Of a DNA stretch of 9,716 nucleotides, positions 1-7,300 are shown one piece after another. A model generated the notes under the pieces. The model did no database searches. It saw only the letters and a list, made by a program, of their open reading frames with translations, and was not told where the DNA came from. Positions within the stretch are counted from its first letter, which is position 1. Every line of letters starts with the position of its first letter. The position numbers and the translations under genes were made by a program. The DNA is from Clostridia bacterium (GTDB taxonomy: Bacteria; Bacillota_A; Clostridia; Oscillospirales; CAG-272). The stretch lies in the NCBI GenBank assembly GCA_017959485.1, contig JAGDAM010000278.1, forward strand, positions 1-9,716, in the 5' to 3' direction.

Positions 1-1197
1 CTCGCCGTAGGTGACCCCGCACATCTCGAGGTACGCGCGGCAGCGCGCCGCAACGGACTCGCCGTAGGCGTTGCCGGAGAAGACGTACTTGCCGTCGTTG
101 CAGCTGCCGCTCAGGATGTACATGAGGAACTCCTGCGGGACGTCCCCGCTCCGCGGGCCGCCGATGTCGGCGAAGTTGCTCGCGAGGTAGTCGCGGAAGA
201 GCGCGTCCTCGTCAACGCCCGTCAGGCCGAGGAGAAGCAGCCCCACAACCCCCGTGCGGTCGGCGCCCGCGCCGCCGTGGACGTACGCCGGGAGCGCCCC
301 GGGCGTGCCGAGCGCCGAGAACACGCGGCGCAGCGGGTTCGTGAAGTTGGGGTCGTCGGTGTCGATCTGCGCCCCGCCTGTGCTGAAGTCGATCGGGCAG
401 GACACGTAGTCCGCGTCGACCGCGGCCCACGACTTCGAGACGTTCTGGTATCCGGCGTCGATCTCGTTGCGGTCGGGATGGCGGAGGTCGATCTCCGTCT
501 TGAGCCACGACAGCGCGCTCGCCGCCTGCTGCGCCGGCGTCACGTTCACGAAGGAGTCGAGGTGGCCTCCGCGGAGGATCACGCCCTGCCTCGTCGTCGC
601 GCCGCTGCCGCCCAGCAGCGGCCAGCCGCCGAAGTCGCGGACGTTCTTGACCGGGTCGCACGCGGGGGCGGCCACCTTGAACGTGCGCGGCGCTAGGCCC
701 TCGGTGGAGAACGAGTAGGATATGCCGTTCTCGGTGTCGTTCGTCAGGATGCCGACCTCGAGGTTCGTGTACGTCTTCCTGTCGCCGCCCGCGTTTATGA
801 CGACGGGCCGCGGCAGATCGAGCGCCTTGGCGCCCTGCGCGCCGTACTTCCCGCACGTGTTGAAGTCGGCGTCGTTGAGCCAGGCCTCCATCTCCGTGCC
901 GTGTATGACCATCTCGCCGAGGTACCCGCCCGCGGAGGCGTCGACGTCGTCCTGCGCGTTCTCCTCGTAGGTCACCCCTCCTACGACGGCCTTGCCGGCG
1001 TACACGAATATCCTGTCTTCGGTGAACGGGTTCGCGCCCGATATCGTGAGCGTGCCGAGGCCCTTCTTGATGAGCGGGCCGGAGCCGATGAGGTCGTGCT
1101 TAATCTCGATGTCGAAGCCGGCGGTGTCGATCACGAGCCCGCCCGAGCGCACCTCGCACTCCAGCTGGTCCTTGACGTCGAGGAAGCTGGTGGTGGT
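1..1197 (-). CDS. Partial PATR-repeat / tyrosine-phosphatase-like surface protein, both ends missing
   Basis: An open minus-strand frame (codons at positions 1-3, 4-6 and so on) runs about 399 codons off the left edge. The N-terminal side (about 985-1110) has an autotransporter-type PATR repeat: a GPLIKKGLGTLTISGAN segment followed by VYAGKAVVGG. Next comes a probable beta-sandwich (about 660-800) like the Fn3-like domains that often precede this phosphatase family. The rest (about 130-660) resembles the Y_phosphatase3 family: VRDFGGWPLLGG near the start, RQGVILRGGHLD, IDLRHPDRNE, and the loop VHGGAGADRTGVVGLLLLG at about 240-282. Such domains hydrolyse phosphotyrosine or related esters through a Cys-x5-Arg loop. 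Here the Cys position (274-276) is Gly while the Arg (256-258) remains, so catalysis is doubtful. No start codon or signal peptide is visible: the frame is cut at the join near 1195, and the first Met comes only after the PATR repeat. PATR repeats are typical of secreted diderm proteins, unlike the phage genes to the right. Confidence 0.75.
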
Positions 1198-1313
1198 GCG
1201 CGTGAATGAAAGCGCTGCGAAGAGCGATGTAAAGCTGAACGGCCGCTTCGGCGATTACGAATCCATCGTGGCATACGAAACCTCCGCCGGCCGGGATCTG
1301 GTGAAGATCACCG
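1198..1313 (+). pseudogene. Possible plus-strand protein fragment trapped at the join
   Basis: Between the last convincing codon of the left gene and the last convincing codon of the giant phage gene, about 115 bases read more naturally on the plus strand. Frame 2 gives VNESAAKSDVKLNG, then FGDYESIVAYETSAGRDLVK. This looks like the C-terminal beta-sandwich edge of a secreted glycoside hydrolase of GH30/GH5 type, where segments like 'AYETSADRDL' occur. That assignment is from memory and weak. The minus-strand reading of the same bases gives a short Ser/Phe/Arg-rich stretch with no family resemblance and contains the TAA that ends the giant gene. There is no start, stop or ribosome binding site belonging to the fragment, so it would be a remnant or a chimera piece rather than a working gene. 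It may also be an accident of a GC-rich sequence. Confidence 0.35.
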
Positions 1314-4300
1314 AACGGGTGAGCAGCACCGCTTTTCCGTCCAGGTCGACGAGTCCGACGTCGATCGCCTCCGACCGCCAGTCGTCAAAGCTCTTGTATC
1401 CGTACTTTTTCGCCTCGGCTTCCAGTTCTTCAAACGGCTTGGTGTGCTGCATTATATAAAGGTCGCGTTTCCGTACGCCCTCGACGAGGGAGCCGACCTG
1501 CTTGACTATAACGGAATTCGGATCGTATCCGCCCATCATGTTCGCCAAGCGAACGACGTTGAGCGTCAGGCCGGAGTAGTTGCGCCATGCGGCGAACTTC
1601 GGCGCCGCCTTTTCCATTTCGGCTACCGCCGTCATTCCGAGGTCGTGGTTCTCCATCAGTTCGCCGGCGGCGATCTGCAGGCGGGCGTCGGTGATCAGCC
1701 CGTCCACCTCTTTCAGAAGGGAGTAGACCTCGTTAAGCTGCTCATAGCTCATCTTCCGGATCGGCAGGTCGCCGACCGCGTCGGTCAGTCGGGCGATCCG
1801 ATCGGAGAAATGCTCGTCATACTCGGTCATAAAGTCGGGGTCCCCGGACGCCTTCAGCGCGTCGTATTCCTGCTTCAGGTAGGACAGCCGGTCGCGCAGG
1901 GTCTCAAGCTGCCGCCCCGCCTTGGTCGTCAGGTTAGCGCCGACGTCGATAGCTTCCAGAGCGCCGATCGACGCCTCGTATAAGCCGCGAGGCACGTAAA
2001 CCGTCTTTGTCGGTTCCAGGAGCGCCCGGCTCATCTTCTTTATAAGCCGCGTCGTCTTGTCGCGCAGCTCGGTCAGCTTGCGGGCCTGCCGGTATTCTTC
2101 GATCGCGGCGTTCTTGTCGGCGGCCATAGCGACCCGCCAGTCGTTGCGCTCTTTCAGCGTCTCGCGCCGGAGATCTCCCAGGCGTTCCGCGAACTCGTCC
2201 CTTGCGCGCGCGTATCCCTCGCTCTCGGCGGCCCGCGCCGTTTTAATGTCTCCGACGTCGGCGAGCCCGGAAAGGATCTCCTGCGCGACGCCGTCGATCG
2301 CCATTCCGCGTTCGACGTCGGCGTCGAGGTCGGTCAGCGGCTTTACCTCTCCGCCCTCAAACACGTCGTAAAAGAAAGGATTGTAGGTTTCCTTTTTTCG
2401 TTCCGCCAGTCTGTCGGCAAGCTCGGCGGCCCTGAGCGCCATGTCGCCCTCGGAGATCTCCGAAGACGCCGGCAGCATAGACGGGACGTATTCGCGCAGC
2501 TCGTCCCATATCTCGTCAAGCGCTGTGGCGTCCGCGTCGCTCGTGACGTTGAATCTGCCGAAATGATCTCGGCGCCACTTCTCGAAGCCGTCGTATGCGC
2601 TCCCGATCTCCTGGCGCTGGGTCTCGGTCAGCCGGACCCCGTTTCTCATTCTCCGGAGAAAGTCGTCGTATCCTTCCTCCCATGCGGGACTGTCGCCGAC
2701 CACCGCCTCCGCGGAGTCGACTATCGAGGCGGCGATATCGCTCACCTGCGCGTAGACCGAGGCGAAGTCGCCCTTCCGGTCGAGCCCGCGGCGGAACCGC
2801 TCGCATACGACGCTCAGGCGGCTCTGCAGCTTGCCGGCGTCCAGCGTTGACGAATAACTCTCGATAAGATCCTTCGTCAGTTTCTTCAGGTCCTTGTAGC
2901 TCGGGATCCGGTCCGGCTCGACCGCCAGAGCGTGAGACAGTGCCCTGATGGCGGCCTCCTGCTTCTCGCTCTTTTTCTCAAGCCGCCCGACCTTCTCCCT
3001 CTCGCCGTCGAGCTCGCGTTCCAGCTCCTCAAGCGCCGCCTGATCCTCGCCAATCTGGCGCTTGGACTTGACAAAACCGTTTTCCGATGATACAATATCA
3101 TTGGATGCAGAATTTGAGGGCAAGCCCGCGTTGCCGTTTTCGGCAGAAATCTTGCCGGGTGCAAATTCTGCATTCTGTTTTTCAAACACAAATCTGCTCC
3201 CGTCCGGCATCAGGATCGCATGCGTCTTATATCTCAGTTTACCGGTCTTTTTTATGATTGCGCCCATATTTCCGCGCACTCCGTTGATAACAACCGGCGC
3301 AGCAATGGTTACAGTATCAAAGCCGTTGTTCTTATGATCTATATCTGTATCGATAATAGTTCCACGTTTTAGAACACCTGGTAACGCCTTGAACGCCGCG
3401 AACCCTGCATCGTCGTGAATATAGGAAAGCGCCTCTTTGATTTCATTTTCTCCAATAAGGATCTTTCCGAAGCCTTCACGTTCAATGTATTTTCCATATT
3501 GCTTGAGATCCAACAATACAATTTGGACTTGTATTCCTTTCCGCATACCATTGATTCCGTCGCTTACCACTTCAGCGACCGGGCTCATATTAATCAAGGC
3601 ATTGCCGTTTTCTCGAAGAACATGTTTGATTGCATGCTCGTTTTTTTGGTACTTTACATTACCCGTGACGGCGGGAGAGGTCTCGTCAGACTCGACGTAG
3701 GAGCGGTAGATCTCGTTGAGCTTCTTCCCGGCGTCGAGGAAGGCGTCAAGCATCTGATCGCAGACGTCGACCTTATTCTGAAGGTATATTCCTTCGCGCG
3801 TGACGGCCGTCCTGCCGAGCGCGTTCCGCGTCTTCGCGAGCAGATCCGAAAAGAACTTCTTCAGCTTCTCGAAGTATCCCTTCACGCCTTCGAGAAGCGT
3901 TTTTGTTTTCTTCTTGCTGTACCCGTCCTCGGCGGCGAAGCGGATCAGACGGTCGGCAAAGTCCCGGGCGTTCGGGACGGCGTCGCCGTATGCGTTGGCG
4001 ACCACCTCCTCGATCGCGTCGTCGGTGTCGAAGTCCTTTTCCCCTTCGTGCAGTTCGAGCTGACGGTCTATAAGCTCGTCGAGATCCGCGCCGCTGTTCT
4101 CGAGATGGTGCAGGGCGGCGTCGCGCAGCCCGTCGTAGATATCCGAGCCCATCGCCTGATCCATAGCCCGGAAGAGGTGCGTCACCTCGTGAATGGCGCT
4201 CGATATCGGGTTCGGGCTCTCCGCGGAGATCTTCACCGACCGGAGATATGAGACTATCTCTCCGAAGGCGCCGTCCGGCAGCTCGGCGAGATAGGTTATA

Positions 4301-7300
4301 TCCACTCCGAAGGCGTCGGCGAACAGGCCGAAGACCGCCTTCTCTCCGGGCGTCATCTTCCCGGTGAGATCCTTTACCTTCGGATCGGAGATCTTCCGCA
4401 TAGAGGCGTCGAAGTCCGCCGCCCCTCTCCGGGTCTCCTTCTTCGACAGCAGATCCGCCAGCTTCACCTTCGGCGGCGTCTTCGCCTCCGAGGCGCCATT
4501 TCCGGAAAGCTCCTTCCCCCGGCTTGCCGGGGAGGGGGAGCTGTCAGCGTCAGCTGACTGAGGGGAGGGATTCGCCGAGCGTTCGACATTATCCGTCTTG
4601 ACACTCTGCCCGTTCTGTGATACAATATCAGCAGAAGCAGAGGCAAGGTGCGTTTCGGACGTAAGTCTTGGGCCGTTTTCAGGCAAAGACTCTTGCCCGC
4701 TTCTTTTTTGTGTTTGTGTAGTGTAAGCGGTTTTTATTCTCAGAGTTTTTGCTTTCGAATCTGCCGCTACTGTTCCGATTACATACGTTCCGTCAACCTT
4801 TTTTGATATTGCAAGAACGGCAGACGGTTTGTTATCTTTTCCTTTGTATTGAGAGTCAAACTGTCGGTTTCCGTTTTGATCATAGGCATAGTCGACATCG
4901 TCCGCATTTGCGAGAATATATCCAATTCGCGCGATATCTCTGTTGTCTGACATCGTATTGTCGCTCGAACCAGCCAAGCCGTTATGGCCGTTTTTTATGT
5001 GGCGGACTGCTTCACCGTTAATGCTGATCTGATAGTCGCTGACATCGAAGCCGAGAAGAGTCTCGGCTTTTTTGTAAATGTTTTCAGAAAGAATCTGTCC
5101 AAAATTACGGTGCATGTTTTCGAGATTCTTTTTATTAGTTTCCTGAATCGCGTTGTTTACAAAGCGAAGCAGCTTCTCATCCACGGCGTTAAGATAGTTC
5201 TGTATGCTCTTCTGCCTGTCCGGAGAATACTCGGAAAGATCCTTGCCCTGCGTGATCAACGACGTCGAAACGTCATACGTCCCGCCTTTGGTCTGGCTGC
5301 CGGCGTTCTTTCCCGCCTCGACGAGCCCCGCCTTATACGCCGCGTGCTGCGCGTCGCTCGGTACCGCCGACGCGTACTCTCCGGCAGCCGCGACCGCCTC
5401 ATTGAAAGACACCTCTCCGATCGCAGCTTTGTATATAGCGTAAAGCCCCCTGGTATAGGCGTTCGCGTCCGTATCGGGGGTATAGTTTTCGATGGCTATC
5501 CGCCCGACGTCCGCATTGTCGACGTTGTCGGCGAAAACAAGCACCATCCGCGCCGACGGGTCGGTCGCCCGAGCGTCAAGACCGTTCATCTTAACGGTAG
5601 TCCCGTCGGCGGTCGTGAAGCTTCTCGCTCCACGTTCTCCGGTAATTCCGATGATCTTCGTTTTCTCGCCGTTGACCGTCACCGTCACTCCGGGGACTTT
5701 ATCCAACGCGGAAGAGAGCATGGATGCGTTCTGATGCATGGAGATGAGGTCAAGCGCGTCGCCTGCGTTTTCCACCTCGCCTTTTTTGACCATATCTTCC
5801 GCGAGAAAGCGCGTGAGCTTTCCCATGCGGCTGTCCGAGATCTTTTTTCCATTTTTGAGATCGTAGAGAGCCTTTTGCGCCGCCGCGCCCTGTTCCGACT
5901 CCGGTCCGAAGCGATCGAGGATTTCACGGAAGACGGCAGCGTTTCCGTCCCTGTTGATCTCGCCGGCGCTCCGGATATCATTTTCCGAGGCACCCTCCGC
6001 CGCGGTCACTCCGACGCCGTTCTTTCCGGCGTTGAAAGATCTGCCGACCCGTACGTCATCCGAGAAAGTGCTCGCTATTCCGACTCCGCCGAAAAACGCG
6101 CCGGAGATCGCACCGCCGAGCGTGTCAAGTCCCGCTTCAGCCAGCCAGTCAACAAACGCGCGCCAAGACGCCTCTTTTTCACCAAGCCGATATTCATCCA
6201 TGTAATGGCGCTTCTTTTGGCGGACTTCGCTGTCCCCGCCGTTAACGATAGCATCGGCTAAAGTGTTTAACGCGTTGGAAAGGAACTCTTCACTTCCTTC
6301 AGCGAGAACGTTCTTTCCAAGATATAGGGCAAGATTTGAAGGGTCGGATAGGAATGTTTCAATTCCGATTCGCTCCGTTACCCATTCCGCAAAAGTCGCG
6401 GCAAGGCTCATCGCCATTGCGTGCTTGTCGTCCAACCCTCTTTTCTTCGCTTCCCGAAACGCCGGAACGGCAGCTTGGCCGGACATCATAGGAAGAACTA
6501 AATCTTTGCATTCGTTCACCCACTTTTGAAGGCCGGTTATCCCCTTCGCGGCTGTTCCGCCCATCCCCGCAGCTGACGATATCGCTCCGCCCACCGCCAT
6601 TGTTACGAGGCAGTCCGCAATGCTCATTACTGTCCCGTATGCGAACCGCTCTCCGCCGCTAAAGTTGTTCAGTTTCTGCACTTCTTCACGGATTTGCTGG
6701 CGCATATCGTTGATTGGCGTTTCGCCCGCCCCCGGAACTTTACCGAAAAGGTAATATTCAGCCAAGCTTCCCAGCCCTTCGGCGCCTGCCGCAGGGGCGA
6801 AGGCCGCAGTACCTACAGAAGCGAAAGCATCCGAGGCCTTAAGCCCCGCTTGATATCCCTTGAGGCGAGCTTCATTATCCCACGGGAACAGAATCTCCGC
6901 GGTTCGGGCAGACGATTCTCCAGCGTTTTCTCTCATCTGATCATATCGTTCCGCCCATCTGTTCGAATAGCCGCTTTTCAGGTTTTCATAAATATAATCC
7001 AGATACTCTTTGGCCGCCGCTGCGCCTTGCGTATGATACAAGTAGGACGCCATGTCAAACTGATATCGCGGCATTCTCTCGATGATATCCGGTTCATATC
7101 CGTAATTGTCAGACAGACTCGCCGTATCTCCGATATCCAAGCCCCATTTTATATCACCCCACAGTTCTCCGAATGAATTAACTCCTGCAGGATCATCAGC
7201 TAAAGAGTCGCCGTTTCCCCATCGCTCGCCATAATAATTCTTATTGCGCAGATTTACATAATTAAGGACATGTCCAATCCCGAATTCATCGTCGGGCGAG

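Noticed and set aside
212..856. 214-codon minus-strand frame rich in Arg, Gly and Pro
   Set aside because: It is the wrong frame of the GC-rich partial gene at 1-1197. The real frame has phosphatase and PATR motifs and this one has only low-complexity Arg/Pro.
1255..1313. The last 18 or so residues of the giant protein as a real C-terminal tail
   Set aside because: The sequence after LLTRS has no resemblance to the family continuation, and the same bases read better on the plus strand. The TAA at 1255 is probably an accidental stop after the join.
2595..2867. Several short plus- and minus-strand frames in the helical C-terminal region
   Set aside because: They are shadows of the giant gene with Arg/Ser/Pro-rich translations and no start signals.
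5050..5073. Perfect 7-base stem, AGAG loop and six Ts: an intrinsic-terminator look on the plus strand
   Set aside because: It is antisense inside the nuclease-like module and encodes KAETLLGFD, a natural family-like sequence, with no plus-strand gene before it. Most likely chance.
4984..6261. 425-codon plus-strand open frame
   Set aside because: It lies antisense to the polyvalent gene, has no ribosome binding site or recognisable domain, and is long only because of the composition of the coding strand.
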